Under the pieces are notes generated by a model, which saw only the letters and a list, made by a program, of their open reading frames with translations, was not told the DNA's origin and did not search any database. Below are positions 8,119 to 17,071 of a DNA stretch of 64,000 nt, piece by piece. The stretch comes from Pantoea alhagi (GTDB taxonomy: Bacteria; Pseudomonadota; Gammaproteobacteria; Enterobacterales; Enterobacteriaceae): positions 3,906,001 through 3,970,000 of the forward strand of contig NZ_CP019706.1 of NCBI RefSeq assembly GCF_002101395.1, given 5' to 3'. A program made the position numbers and the translations under genes. Position 1 is the first letter of the stretch; each line of letters opens with the position of its first letter.

Positions 8119-8814
8119 ATGGCGGAGAAATTAGCTCCGGGCTGGTATGGCAAGCTACCGGTTACCGGCGATTTCCTGCAGCGTCGGCTGTCGGATAGCC
8201 TGGTCACCGGCTGGTCCAACTGGTTTCAGCAAGGTATCACCCAGTGGCACCAGCAGAAGGTGACGGCAGAAGCCTTTCTGCGTGCGCCGGTGTGGAACTT
8301 TATTATTCCAGTCACGCCCGGTTTCCAGCGCATCCAGATGGGCTGCCTGCTGCCCTCACGCGATCGCGTAGGTCGCAGCTGGCCGCTGGTGGCGGTAAAA
8401 ACCTTTACCCCTGAACAGTGGCATCCGGCGCAGTTGATTATCGCCGGCGACTGGTATCGCCAACTGGGCGGCTGTTTACTGCAGGCGGTGCGCGAATCGC
8501 AGCCGGTCGATACGCTGGAGCAAAATCTGCTGTCGCTGCCCCCGCTGCCGGTGCCAGAAAAACAACGCTCCGCTATTATGGACGTGATCGGCTATCAGGA
8601 TCTGCCCTGCACCTTGAGCTGGCGCGAAGTCGCCGATCGCTTTAACCCACAACACTTTATCAGCTACTGGTGGAGTAACCGCTGTGACGGGTTCCCTCAC
8701 GCCACGCACAAGCACAGCGGCATTTTAAACGCGCAGCTTTTTTCCCTGCTGTTTAACCCGGCCGCAGGTGCGCTGCCGGGACGTAACGGTCTTTATCCAC
8801 CGATGTTTGAGTAG
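8119..8814 (+). CDS. tagF: T6SS accessory protein TagF (DUF2094)
   Basis: 231 residues starting MAEKLAPGWYGKLPVTGDF, the characteristic TagF opening (G-WYGKLP--GDF). It also has the conserved DRVGRSWPLV and later SYWWSN blocks. TagF restrains T6SS assembly after translation and in some bacteria binds Fha, working in parallel with PpkA/PppA. Here it is a free-standing protein, not fused to a PppA phosphatase as in some species. The ATG at 8119 is preferred to 8113 because GAGG is 8 bases upstream. It is cotranscribed with tssM. Confidence 0.9.
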   Translation: MAEKLAPGWYGKLPVTGDFLQRRLSDSLVTGWSNWFQQGITQWHQQKVTAEAFLRAPVWNFIIPVTPGFQRIQMGCLLPSRDRVGRSWPLVAVKTFTPEQWHPAQLIIAGDWYRQLGGCLLQAVRESQPVDTLEQNLLSLPPLPVPEKQRSAIMDVIGYQDLPCTLSWREVADRFNPQHFISYWWSNRCDGFPHATHKHSGILNAQLFSLLFNPAAGALPGRNGLYPPMFE

Positions 8815-8849
8815 TGCCTTTTGTCCCGACTTTTGATGCAGGAATCATC

Positions 8850-10028
8850 ATGCGATTTACCATTGTGCAACAGACAGGCGTGCCCTATCAGACGGTCGAC
8901 TTTTTACCTCCCGGCGGAACCATTGGCCGCAGTCAGGACAATGACTTAGTCCTGCCGGATGAAGCGCGTGCCATTTCCCGCCTGCAGGCGGTAGTTCATG
9001 TTTCAGCGCAGGGTGAATGTCGATTAACCAATCACGGCAGCGTTACCAGCGTGGTGTTAAATGGACGCCCGCTGGATCGCGACAGTCAGGTTCTGCTGCA
9101 GCACGGCGATACCCTGACCATCGGTGAGTATCAAATTGACGTGCGCGATCCACGCCATGAAATCGTCAGTGAGAATCTGGCCAGCAGCTTTGATCCGCTC
9201 TCGCTGTTTCAGCAAAACGCACAGACCTCCGATCCGCTGGGGATGGCGCAATATGATTATTCTCCGCTGGTGACCTCCACGCTGGAGCCCGCCGCCGCGA
9301 CCGACAGCGCTTCCAGCCGGACAAACGCGCACAGCGGCGCACGGCTGGATATTGACCCGCTGCCGCGCGACCGCAGCGAACAGGCAGAAGGCGTTGAAGG
9401 CGCGCAGCCATGCAGCGATGATCGGTTGATTCAGGCGCTGCTGGATGGGATGGGGCTGGATAATCATGGCAAGGATGCATTGACTGAAGAACAGATGCGG
9501 ATGACGGGCCGCATGCTGAGCCTGTTTTCTCAGGGTACTGTCGCTCTGCTCTCTTCGCGCTCGATTCTTAAGCGCGGGGTTAAGGCTGAAATGACCATGA
9601 TCCTGAATGAAGCCAACAATCCCTTTAAAATTTTACCGTCGGGCAAAACGGTGCTGATGCAGATGTACCAGAGCCAGATGCCAGGCTTTATGCAGCCGGA
9701 ACAGGCGGTTCGCGATGCGCTGGTGGATTTACAGGCACATCAGCTCGGTATGATCGCCGGGATCCGGGCGATTATCGCCGCCATGTTGCAGTCATTTAAT
9801 CCGCAGCGGCTGGAAGAGAATGCGCGTCAGGATGGGCAACTGCCAAAAATGCCTTTTACCGCGCATCGTAAAGCGGCGCTGTGGGACTATTTTATGCGCA
9901 GCTACCAGCGCACTGCCGGCGAGCTGGAGGATGATTTTCACTCCCTGTTCGGCGAAGCCTTTTTGCACGCCTATGACATGGAAGTGAATCAGTACAAAGA
10001 CTCTCAGACGCGAACGGAGAACGAATGA
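8850..10028 (+). CDS. T6SS FHA-domain protein (Fha/TagH)
   Basis: 392 residues. The N-terminal forkhead-associated domain (about 20-95) carries the phosphothreonine-binding signatures GGTIGRSQDNDLVL and ISRLQAVV. A variable Ser/Ala-rich linker leads to the C-terminal T6SS-specific helical domain (about 195-385; NPFKILPSGKTVL). Fha proteins are phosphorylated on Thr by PpkA and dephosphorylated by PppA, which switches T6SS assembly. ATG 8850 has AGGA 6 bases upstream. The stop overlaps the pppA start (10025), suggesting coupled translation. Confidence 0.92.
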   Translation: MRFTIVQQTGVPYQTVDFLPPGGTIGRSQDNDLVLPDEARAISRLQAVVHVSAQGECRLTNHGSVTSVVLNGRPLDRDSQVLLQHGDTLTIGEYQIDVRDPRHEIVSENLASSFDPLSLFQQNAQTSDPLGMAQYDYSPLVTSTLEPAAATDSASSRTNAHSGARLDIDPLPRDRSEQAEGVEGAQPCSDDRLIQALLDGMGLDNHGKDALTEEQMRMTGRMLSLFSQGTVALLSSRSILKRGVKAEMTMILNEANNPFKILPSGKTVLMQMYQSQMPGFMQPEQAVRDALVDLQAHQLGMIAGIRAIIAAMLQSFNPQRLEENARQDGQLPKMPFTAHRKAALWDYFMRSYQRTAGELEDDFHSLFGEAFLHAYDMEVNQYKDSQTRTENE

Positions 10029-10801
10029 ATATCGCCTTTGCCATTACCTCGCAACAGGGCGAGCGCACGAACAATCAGGATCGGGTAGGCCATCTGCTGA
10101 CTGAACAAAACGCCTGCTTTGCGGTGTGCGATGGCGTGGCCGGTCTTCCCGGCGGCGAACAGGCGGCGCGCATCGCCTGTGATACGCTGCTGGATACGCT
10201 GAGTTCGCTTCCGGCGTTCTCCGTTCAGGCGAGCTATCAGGCGATTGAAAAAAGCGATCGCGCTATCCGCGAAGCACAGCAGATAAATCCGAAATTACAG
10301 CGCATGAGCACCACCCTCGCCGCGCTGTTTATTGACCGTACTCAACAGCTTGCATGGTGGGCGCACGCCGGGGATAGCCGCATTTACCATTTCCGTCGTG
10401 GCTACCTGAAACAGGTGACGCACGACCACAGTCTGGCGCAGCGAATGAAGGATGCAGGTTATGAAAATACCGGCATTAACAGTAATTTACTTTATAATGC
10501 GCTCGGGGCGGAAGCGATGCGCGAGGTCAGCCACAGCGAGGTGATTACGCTGGAGGATGGCGATGCCTTTTTAGTCTGCAGCGATGGCTTTTGGCTTCAT
10601 CTGGCCACCGCTGAAATGGAGCAGGCGCTGCGCATGGTAAACAGCTGCGAGGAGTGGTTAACGCTGATGCAGCAGGCCATCGACCGGGCCCGCAAAAACG
10701 ATAACCTGAGCGCCATCGCCATTTGGGTCGGGTCGCCGCAGGAGACGACATTATTACAGTCGCTGGCTGATTCGGCACGCCTGTTGCCGCCTCGCGATTA
10801 A
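10025..10801 (+). CDS. pppA: PP2C-type Ser/Thr phosphatase PppA of the T6SS phosphorylation switch
   Basis: 258 residues with the PPM/PP2C metal and catalytic motifs in order: NNQDR (about 17-21), VCDGVAGLPGGE (about 37-48), GDSRIY, FLVCSDGFW and DNLSAIAIWV. The two-metal aspartates appear complete. PppA removes phosphate from Fha and so opposes PpkA. It overlaps the end of the fha gene by 4 bases and is followed 14 bases later by an exported protein of unknown function. Confidence 0.92.
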   Translation: MNIAFAITSQQGERTNNQDRVGHLLTEQNACFAVCDGVAGLPGGEQAARIACDTLLDTLSSLPAFSVQASYQAIEKSDRAIREAQQINPKLQRMSTTLAALFIDRTQQLAWWAHAGDSRIYHFRRGYLKQVTHDHSLAQRMKDAGYENTGINSNLLYNALGAEAMREVSHSEVITLEDGDAFLVCSDGFWLHLATAEMEQALRMVNSCEEWLTLMQQAIDRARKNDNLSAIAIWVGSPQETTLLQSLADSARLLPPRD

Positions 10802-10815
10802 TTTCAAGGAGCGTT

Positions 10816-11919
10816 ATGAAATTGCTGACCAAGTGCCTGCGTCGGGCGTCCGGCCCGATGGTAAAGATGCACACAACGTCGTCGACAGATTGTTCTGCGT
10901 TAACTGTAACGCGGGGCGCATTACGCCTCTGCCACCATGCCCTGCGCACCGGGGTGACTGGCCATAAAGCAGCCATTTGGCTGCATGGCGTTATGGCGCT
11001 TTTCGTAGCCTCCGCCGCCAACGCCGAGAATTATCGCGTGGTTTATTCCCCCAGCATGGCGCTGGAGGTGTTTATTGATAACGTCGCCAGCAATGCGCCG
11101 CAGGACTGGTGTAAGGAAACGCTGCATCTGCGCATTGTTTCCGGCGAAAGCAAAGATTCCACGGTATTAACCTCCTTTTTGCCCCGCGTCGGTACCCTGC
11201 TGGCTAATCAGTGTGGAAAATTGCAGGAGCTGCCCTGGGAGATGATGGATAACCAGGGTGCGGCGCTGGCCAGCGGAACCGCAGTGAAAGCACAAAACTG
11301 GCGGCCCATCGTTACCGCCGATGCAACCGCGACGGCAAACGCCAATAATGCCGCTCCGCTCGATCTCTCTCGCCCCGCCAACACGGAGCCGCTTCAGCAC
11401 TTCGAACTGCCGGGCGGCTGCCATTTCCGCACCTGGTGGGACGATAACGGTCAGTCGATGTTTATTCCCGATAATCGCAACCTGAGCTGCTCGACCGAGG
11501 GCTGGCTGGAGGGCGCCAGCGAGCTAACGCTGGTGAGCAACGGCAAAAGCGAGCCGGTAACGGTAAATTTCTGGCAGGGCTATCCGCTGATCGGTCTGAA
11601 GCCGGACAACGCCATGCTAAGCATGGTAAATATCAATAACCAGCGCATGGTGGTGACCAATACCGGCGCGGAAGATAGCTGGCTGATCCTGCCTTTTGAT
11701 AATCATCTTCATGTGTGGCAGTTCAGCGGCACGCTGCTGATTAAAATGGATAAAAGCACGGCTCAGGACCTTACGGCGGTCCGGGCACGGGTGAATGCGG
11801 TGCGCAAAGCCTGGTCCGGTATGCTGCCCGCCAAACAAAAGATAAACGTTATGCTGGTGGATGCGCTGCATCCCGACCTCGCCGATCCGGCGATTGGCGC
11901 ATACCGCACCTTAAATTAA
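10816..11919 (+). CDS. Exported protein of unknown function between pppA and ppkA
   Basis: 367 residues with a strong ribosome site (AAGGAG, 5 bases before ATG). The hydrophobic export signal does not start until about residue 52 and ends in SAANA|EN at residue 70, so the leader has a roughly 50-residue basic extension. The mature part has paired Cys (CKET/NQCGK and GGCHF/NLSCS) that could form disulphides. It has no family I recognise. Its place between phosphatase and kinase, in the same direction, suggests a periplasmic partner, perhaps of the kinase's outer domain or of TssL/TssM; this is inference from position only. Confidence 0.75.
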   Translation: MKLLTKCLRRASGPMVKMHTTSSTDCSALTVTRGALRLCHHALRTGVTGHKAAIWLHGVMALFVASAANAENYRVVYSPSMALEVFIDNVASNAPQDWCKETLHLRIVSGESKDSTVLTSFLPRVGTLLANQCGKLQELPWEMMDNQGAALASGTAVKAQNWRPIVTADATATANANNAAPLDLSRPANTEPLQHFELPGGCHFRTWWDDNGQSMFIPDNRNLSCSTEGWLEGASELTLVSNGKSEPVTVNFWQGYPLIGLKPDNAMLSMVNINNQRMVVTNTGAEDSWLILPFDNHLHVWQFSGTLLIKMDKSTAQDLTAVRARVNAVRKAWSGMLPAKQKINVMLVDALHPDLADPAIGAYRTLN

Positions 11920-11973
11920 ACGCAGGCGCGTGCCTGCAGTAAACAGGCCGTAAACGCTCAGAGAGTGGTAACT

Positions 11974-13392
11974 ATGTCGGCAAATGAAGAACAGAATATG
12001 GTGGCTGGTGCCCTCCCGGCGGGTCATCGGTTCAATGAATTTGAAATCAAGGATGTGATTGGCGGCGGCGGTTTCGGCATTGTCTACCGTGCGTGGGATC
12101 ATTTGCTGGAGCGCACCATCGCCATTAAAGAGTATATGCCGGCGTCGCTGGCGATACGCAATGACGATCTTTCGCTTGGCCTGCGCAGCGAGCGATTCGG
12201 CAAGCTGTTCAACGCCGGGCTGAGCAGTTTTATTCAGGAGGCGCGTCTGCTGGCGCGCTTTAACCATCCCGGACTGCTGCATGTGCTGCGTTTCTGGGAA
12301 GAGAACGGCACCGCCTATATGGGCACGCTCTGGTATAGCGGCATGTCGTTAAAAGCGTGGCAACAGCAGCATCCCGATACCATCAATGAAGAGTGGATAC
12401 GTCAGCTGCTGCCTCCGCTGTTTGGCGCAATTGGTACCATTCATCAGGCGGGCTATCTGCATCGTGATATTGCGCTGGATAATATTCAAATCCAGGATAA
12501 CCAGCTGCCGGTACTGCTTGATTTTGGCTCAGCGCGCAAAGAGATCGGCAACCTTTCTGACGAAACGGAGATCATGCTGAAGCCTGGCTTCGCGCCCATT
12601 GAGCAGTACAGCGAAGAGACCGATAGCGATCAGGGCCCCTGGACCGACATTTATGCGCTGGGCGCGGTGCTGCATACGCTGATAACCGGCAGCCCGCCGC
12701 CAGCCAGCGTGGTGCGCTGTATCGAGGATCACTATCAGCCGCTGGCGCAGCGTCAGCCCGCAGGTTATTCCCTGTCGTTGCTGCATGCCGTGGACCGCGC
12801 TTTGATGATGAAGCCTTCCGATCGTCCCCAGTCCGTTGATGAGCTGGCGACGCTTATTTCCCTGCCGGTCAGCGATGTACAGCAGCTGGTCAGCGCCGTG
12901 AATGCGGTTCAGGAGAAAGAGCCGGAAGCAGCAACCACGCCGGAGCCGGTAGTACTGGCGGTCAATCATGGCGCCTCCAGCGCCGAGCCATTAACGCCGC
13001 GCACGCCGCGTCGTGTTTCGCTGCCGTTGATTTTGCTGAGCGGCGGTGCGTTGCTGGCGGTGATCGCTATCGCCGTTCTGGTGAACAGCGGCGGCAATAA
13101 GCAGGCCAGCACCGCCCGTGAGAGCAATGCGACAAGCGATGCGGCGCAACAGCAGCCGCAGGGCAGCGGGCCGACAATGGCCACGGTTTATCTCCGCTTG
13201 CGCAGTAATGAAACAGTCAGCCTGAACGGAGAAACACTGGACGTGAAGCCGAGCAATAACGGCTATGCGGCGCTTAATCTGGCCGCAGGCCGTTATCTGA
13301 TTGAAGTGCATCAGGAGGATGGCGTACACAGCCAGCAGCTGGAGATTAATCGCGCCGGCACCTGGCTAATTAATCCGGCACGCAGCAAATAA
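11974..13392 (+). CDS. ppkA: Transmembrane Ser/Thr protein kinase PpkA
   Basis: 472 residues. A complete Hanks-type kinase domain fills residues 20-295: glycine loop GGGGFG (30-35), catalytic Lys52, HRD at 163-165 with DN after it, and DFG at 183-185. A proline-rich juxtamembrane stretch leads to one membrane helix (about 350-370). The outside is a small beta domain of about 65 residues resembling a PEGA domain (SLNGETLDVKP, AAGRYLIEV). In T6SSs PpkA phosphorylates Fha to start assembly. The outer domain is much shorter than that of Pseudomonas PpkA. ATG 11974 is preferred to the in-frame GTG 11965. Confidence 0.92.
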   Translation: MSANEEQNMVAGALPAGHRFNEFEIKDVIGGGGFGIVYRAWDHLLERTIAIKEYMPASLAIRNDDLSLGLRSERFGKLFNAGLSSFIQEARLLARFNHPGLLHVLRFWEENGTAYMGTLWYSGMSLKAWQQQHPDTINEEWIRQLLPPLFGAIGTIHQAGYLHRDIALDNIQIQDNQLPVLLDFGSARKEIGNLSDETEIMLKPGFAPIEQYSEETDSDQGPWTDIYALGAVLHTLITGSPPPASVVRCIEDHYQPLAQRQPAGYSLSLLHAVDRALMMKPSDRPQSVDELATLISLPVSDVQQLVSAVNAVQEKEPEAATTPEPVVLAVNHGASSAEPLTPRTPRRVSLPLILLSGGALLAVIAIAVLVNSGGNKQASTARESNATSDAAQQQPQGSGPTMATVYLRLRSNETVSLNGETLDVKPSNNGYAALNLAAGRYLIEVHQEDGVHSQQLEINRAGTWLINPARSK

Positions 13393-13401
13393 TCTGTCAG
13401 G

Positions 13402-14079
13402 CTAGCCCTGTAAGCTGTGATGCGAGACCTGAAGTTCGCGCACCTGCCTGGCAAGATCGGACAGTGCGGTATCTTCCATACCGCGCTGATGCAGCTCCTG
13501 CGCCAGAGAAAACAGATACTGTGCATTGGTGCCCAGCGGCCCGCTGGCATGTGCAATCAGCGGCGCGATAGTTTTTGAGCAGGTGTCCGCTTCATACAGG
13601 GGGTGACGCGGATCCATAATAAATACCAGCGCCGTAACGCGACGGCCATCTTTTAACGTCAGCTCGCGCCAGCTGGGTAGATAACAGCCGGTCACCATTT
13701 CCCGCTTCCACAGCAGCTCCAGCTCTTCATGCAGGCGATCGTCGGGCAGACGAAAAGCGAGCCCGCTGGTAATGCCGCCCTCTTTTAACGCCAGCATCCG
13801 TCCGGGCTGCTGCGCCGTTCCGCGTCCCACCGTTAGCCGCAGGCAAAAAGCGCGGTGCCAGCCGTGCAGCGTCGCCGCTGCCACCTCTTCCGCTTCAAAA
13901 ACCGGATTCCACATCAGAGAGCCGTAACCAAAAATCCATACCGGACTGTTATCAGGTCGACAGGCCAGCGTTGCTGCCAGCGATGCCGCGCGCTGTTCAC
14001 AGGTCCATAACAGCGACTCCTCAATTTCGCCAAAAGCGGTTTTACAGTCTGCTTTTAATAAGAATTCGCGTGTTAACAA
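13402..14079 (-). CDS. chaC: Glutathione-specific gamma-glutamylcyclotransferase ChaC
   Basis: 225 residues with the ChaC signature YGSLMWNP (about residues 51-58) and the matching substrate-loop residues of the gamma-glutamylcyclotransferase fold. The family splits glutathione to 5-oxoproline and Cys-Gly. No ATG fits; a TTG at 14079 has a perfect AAGGAGG 6 bases upstream, so a TTG start is assigned. It is about 300 bases downstream of chaB in the same direction, and converges with ppkA, leaving only 9 bases between the stops. Confidence 0.92.
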   Translation of the reverse strand: MLTREFLLKADCKTAFGEIEESLLWTCEQRAASLAATLACRPDNSPVWIFGYGSLMWNPVFEAEEVAAATLHGWHRAFCLRLTVGRGTAQQPGRMLALKEGGITSGLAFRLPDDRLHEELELLWKREMVTGCYLPSWRELTLKDGRRVTALVFIMDPRHPLYEADTCSKTIAPLIAHASGPLGTNAQYLFSLAQELHQRGMEDTALSDLARQVRELQVSHHSLQG

Positions 14080-14377
14080 CCTTACCTCCTTAGCCTTGCC
14101 TTTCTTTCCTCTGTCGAACCGCTTTTATTTCGTTGCCGATGGCTTCAGCTTTACTGTGGTTTCGTCAGGATTAAAAAGACCTTATTCATTTCCGCCAGCG
14201 CTTGCAAGCGTGAAGCCGATCACATAAGAGTACAATGTTATAAAAAGCATCGGCGGCTTAACGTAAGTCTTGAGGGATTTAAGGGAAATTTTTCCAGCAG
14301 TTGATGCGGCTCACGGCGGGAAGCAGTATGCAGCCCCTGCGGGCCGGGCGCGCAGCGCGGCGTACCCGGCGATTAGC

Positions 14378-14608
14378 CTACTTTTTGGGATGCCACTTAT
14401 CGTCATCGCCCTTTTCATATTTATTTTTTACCGCTGCCCATGCCACCTTATGCGCGACTTCCTCCCGCGATTCATCGTCACGGCGTTCCTTTTTATCCTT
14501 ATATTCATCCCAGGCGCTGTTAAAAGCTGCCTGATAAATTTCCTGAGCATGGGCGGGCAGAACGTTTTTTACGTTGTCCGGCAGTGAAGCTGTGGTTTTA
14601 TAAGGCAT
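14378..14608 (-). CDS. chaB: Putative cation transport regulator ChaB
   Basis: The 76-residue protein MPYKTTASLPDNV...KWHPKK matches ChaB throughout, with the family core LPxxVxxxLPxHAQEIYxxAFNxAWxxY and a highly charged middle. The start at 14608 follows CAGGAGG, 4 bases away; the longer upstream frame is not needed. It is divergent from chaA, the same arrangement as in E. coli. Its role is only loosely defined as a modulator of ChaA-related cation transport. Confidence 0.95.
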   Translation of the reverse strand: MPYKTTASLPDNVKNVLPAHAQEIYQAAFNSAWDEYKDKKERRDDESREEVAHKVAWAAVKNKYEKGDDDKWHPKK

Positions 14609-14994
14609 ATTTCCTCCTGTATTAGTGAGTTTAAGTGTGGCCTGGCATTGTTTTTTGCGCAAACTGTACAGACCAGCGCTTGCTGATGTTTTCCCTGGCA
14701 GAACTGCCATAAACACTGATTTCATGGCTCTTTCCGGCTGAAAAGGTCTTGTTTATTTAGCCTTACAATAATTTAACTGCCTGATAAAAAAGTGCTTTAA
14801 AAGCAAATCCCTTAAAAAACCCCCTCTGTCATGCCATTTATGACAACAGGTAAAACAAAGTAAAAAATAATGCGCATTTATTCAGAGTCATTACACTGTG
14901 GACGCTGGTAAAAAACATAACAGCGTTTAATCTTTAGAGGCTCACCATTGGGTTTCTGTAACAAGGAATGTATCGTTAAGACAGGAGAATACTA
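14609..14994. other. Divergent chaB/chaA intergenic region
   Basis: About 390 AT-rich bases that must hold the promoters of both genes. No strong consensus -35/-10 pair or operator was identified by eye. The last 20 bases contain the chaA ribosome site. Confidence 0.5.
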
Positions 14995-16098
14995 TTGCCT
15001 ATGGGTACGCATGACAGCAAGAAAACCCGCCATACCGAATACTCACTCTTTTTTCCTCTGGCTGCGCTGGCCGTGTTGTGGCTGTATGGTAGCGCGGATA
15101 CGATGCCGCTGGTCGTCTCGATTAACCTGTTAGCGCTGGTGGGGATCCTCTGTAGCGCATTTAGCGTTGTGCGTCACGCGGATGTACTGGCGCACCGGCT
15201 GGGTGAACCCTACGGCTCGCTGATCCTGAGCCTGTCAGTGGTGATTCTGGAGGTCAGCTTAATTTCTGCCCTAATGGCGACCGGCAACGCAGCGCCTGCG
15301 CTGATGCGTGATACGCTCTATTCGATCATTATGATTGTCACCGCCGGGCTGGTAGGTTTTGCGCTGCTACTGGGCGGACGTAAATTTGCCACGCAGTACG
15401 TTAACCTCGCCGGTGTAAAACAGTATTTGATTGCCATTTTCCCGCTGGCAATTCTGGTGCTGGTGTTTCCTAACGCCCTGCCAAACGGCAATTTCACCAC
15501 CACTCAGGCCCTGATTATTTCCGCTATTTCCGCCGCCATGTATGGCGTTTTCCTGCTGATCCAGACCAAGACGCATCAGAGCCTGTTTATCTATGAGCAT
15601 GAGGATGAAGGCGATGATGACGATCCGCATCATGGCAAACCTTCTGCGCATAGCAGCCTGTGGCACGCTGTCTGGCTGGTGATTCATCTTGTAGCGGTGA
15701 TCACCGTAACCAAAATGAACGCCGGGCCGCTGGAACATTTGCTGACGGAGCTGGAGGCGCCGAAACAGTTCACCGGTTTCCTGATCGCATTGTTGATTTT
15801 ATCGCCGGAAGGTTTGGGCGCAATCAGAGCGGTGCTGGCAAATCAGGTGCAGCGCGCCATGAATCTCTTTTTTGGTTCGGTGCTGGCGACCATCTCACTC
15901 ACGGTGCCTGCGGTAACGCTGATCGCCGCACTGACCGGACAAGAGCTAATTTTTGGTCTGGAGCCGCCGCATATGGTGATGATGGGCGCGGTGCTGATCC
16001 TGTGTAACATCTCGTTCTCTACCGGCCGTACCAATGTATTGAACGGCTGCGCGCATCTGGCGTTATTTACCGGCTATCTGATGACAATTATGCTGTAA
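14995..16098 (+). CDS. chaA: Sodium/calcium:proton antiporter ChaA
   Basis: 367 residues, the same length as E. coli ChaA (366), with about 11 membrane helices. It has the CaCA-type repeats (SLSVVILEVSLIS and LSPEGLGAIRAVLANQVQR) and the acidic-histidine loop EHEDEGDDDDPHHGK. It expels Na+, K+ or Ca2+ in exchange for protons at alkaline pH. A TTG at 14995 is taken as start because AGGAG is 8 bases upstream; the ATG at 15001 is two codons later and poorly spaced. A two-way terminator follows. Confidence 0.95.
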   Translation: MPMGTHDSKKTRHTEYSLFFPLAALAVLWLYGSADTMPLVVSINLLALVGILCSAFSVVRHADVLAHRLGEPYGSLILSLSVVILEVSLISALMATGNAAPALMRDTLYSIIMIVTAGLVGFALLLGGRKFATQYVNLAGVKQYLIAIFPLAILVLVFPNALPNGNFTTTQALIISAISAAMYGVFLLIQTKTHQSLFIYEHEDEGDDDDPHHGKPSAHSSLWHAVWLVIHLVAVITVTKMNAGPLEHLLTELEAPKQFTGFLIALLILSPEGLGAIRAVLANQVQRAMNLFFGSVLATISLTVPAVTLIAALTGQELIFGLEPPHMVMMGAVLILCNISFSTGRTNVLNGCAHLALFTGYLMTIML

Positions 16099-16131
16099 TC
16101 CGGACGCTCACCAGCGCGTAACGACAGCAAT

Positions 16132-16162
16132 AAAAAAGCAGCGGTTTGGCCGCTGCTTTTTT
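16132..16162. terminator. Bidirectional terminator between chaA and kdsA
   Basis: GCAGCGG (16138-16144) pairs with CCGCTGC (16150-16156) around a 5-base loop, flanked by six A on the left and six T on the right, so it can serve both converging genes. Confidence 0.9.
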
Positions 16163-16181
16163 GATCCTGAATGCCTGACAA

Positions 16182-17036
16182 TTACTTGCTGGTGTCCAGC
16201 TCCGGGAAGCTTTTTACCAGGTCATCGATAGCTTTCATCTGCACCAGGAAAGGTTCCAGCTTGTCCAGCGGCAGCGCGGACGGACCGTCACATTTCGCAT
16301 TAGCCGGATCCGGATGCGCTTCGATAAACAGACCAGCGATGCCCACCGCCATACCGGCGCGCGCCAGTTCTGCCACCTGCGCACGACGACCGCCGGACGC
16401 AGCGCCAAACGGATCGCGCGTTTGCAGCGCATGGGTTACGTCGAATATCACCGGGCTGTTGTTAGAGACGCGCTTCATGACATTGAAGCCCAGCATATCT
16501 ACAACCAGGTTGTCATAACCGAAGTTAGCGCCGCGATCGCACAGGATAACTTTGTCGTTACCGCCTTCGGCAAACTTCTCGACGATATTACCCATCTGAC
16601 CCGGGCTGACAAACTGCGGCTTCTTCACGTTAATGACCGCGCCGGTTTTAGCCATCGCTTCTACCAGATCGGTCTGACGCGCCAGGAACGCAGGCAGCTG
16701 AATCACATCCACCACGTCCGCAACCGGCTGCGCCTGTGACGCTTCGTGTACGTCGGTAATGATTTTCACGCCGAACGTTTGCTTCAGCTCCTGGAAAATC
16801 TTCATTCCCTCTTCCAGGCCAGGGCCACGGTAAGAGTGAATGGATGAGCGGTTAGCTTTATCGAAAGAGGCTTTGAAAACGTAAGGGATGCCCAGCTTAT
16901 TGGTCACGGTCACGTAGTGTTCGCAGATGCGCATCGCCAAATCGCGCGACTCCAGTACGTTCATTCCACCAAAGAGTACAAACGGCAGATCGTTAGCAAC
17001 CTGAATATCACCGATACTGACAACTTTTTCTTTCAT
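16182..17036 (-). CDS. kdsA: 3-deoxy-8-phosphooctulonate synthase KdsA
   Basis: 284 residues, the same length as E. coli KdsA and nearly identical by eye from MKEKVVSIGDI to ELDTSK. It joins phosphoenolpyruvate and arabinose-5-phosphate to make KDO-8-phosphate for lipopolysaccharide inner core. The start at 17036 is set by homology; six extra codons upstream are in frame. It is the last gene of the run hemA-prfA-prmC-sirB2-sirB1-kdsA, all on the minus strand. Confidence 0.98.
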   Translation of the reverse strand: MKEKVVSIGDIQVANDLPFVLFGGMNVLESRDLAMRICEHYVTVTNKLGIPYVFKASFDKANRSSIHSYRGPGLEEGMKIFQELKQTFGVKIITDVHEASQAQPVADVVDVIQLPAFLARQTDLVEAMAKTGAVINVKKPQFVSPGQMGNIVEKFAEGGNDKVILCDRGANFGYDNLVVDMLGFNVMKRVSNNSPVIFDVTHALQTRDPFGAASGGRRAQVAELARAGMAVGIAGLFIEAHPDPANAKCDGPSALPLDKLEPFLVQMKAIDDLVKSFPELDTSK

Positions 17037-17071
17037 GCCTTCGCCTTTTTTCATTGAATGGCTTACGCCGC

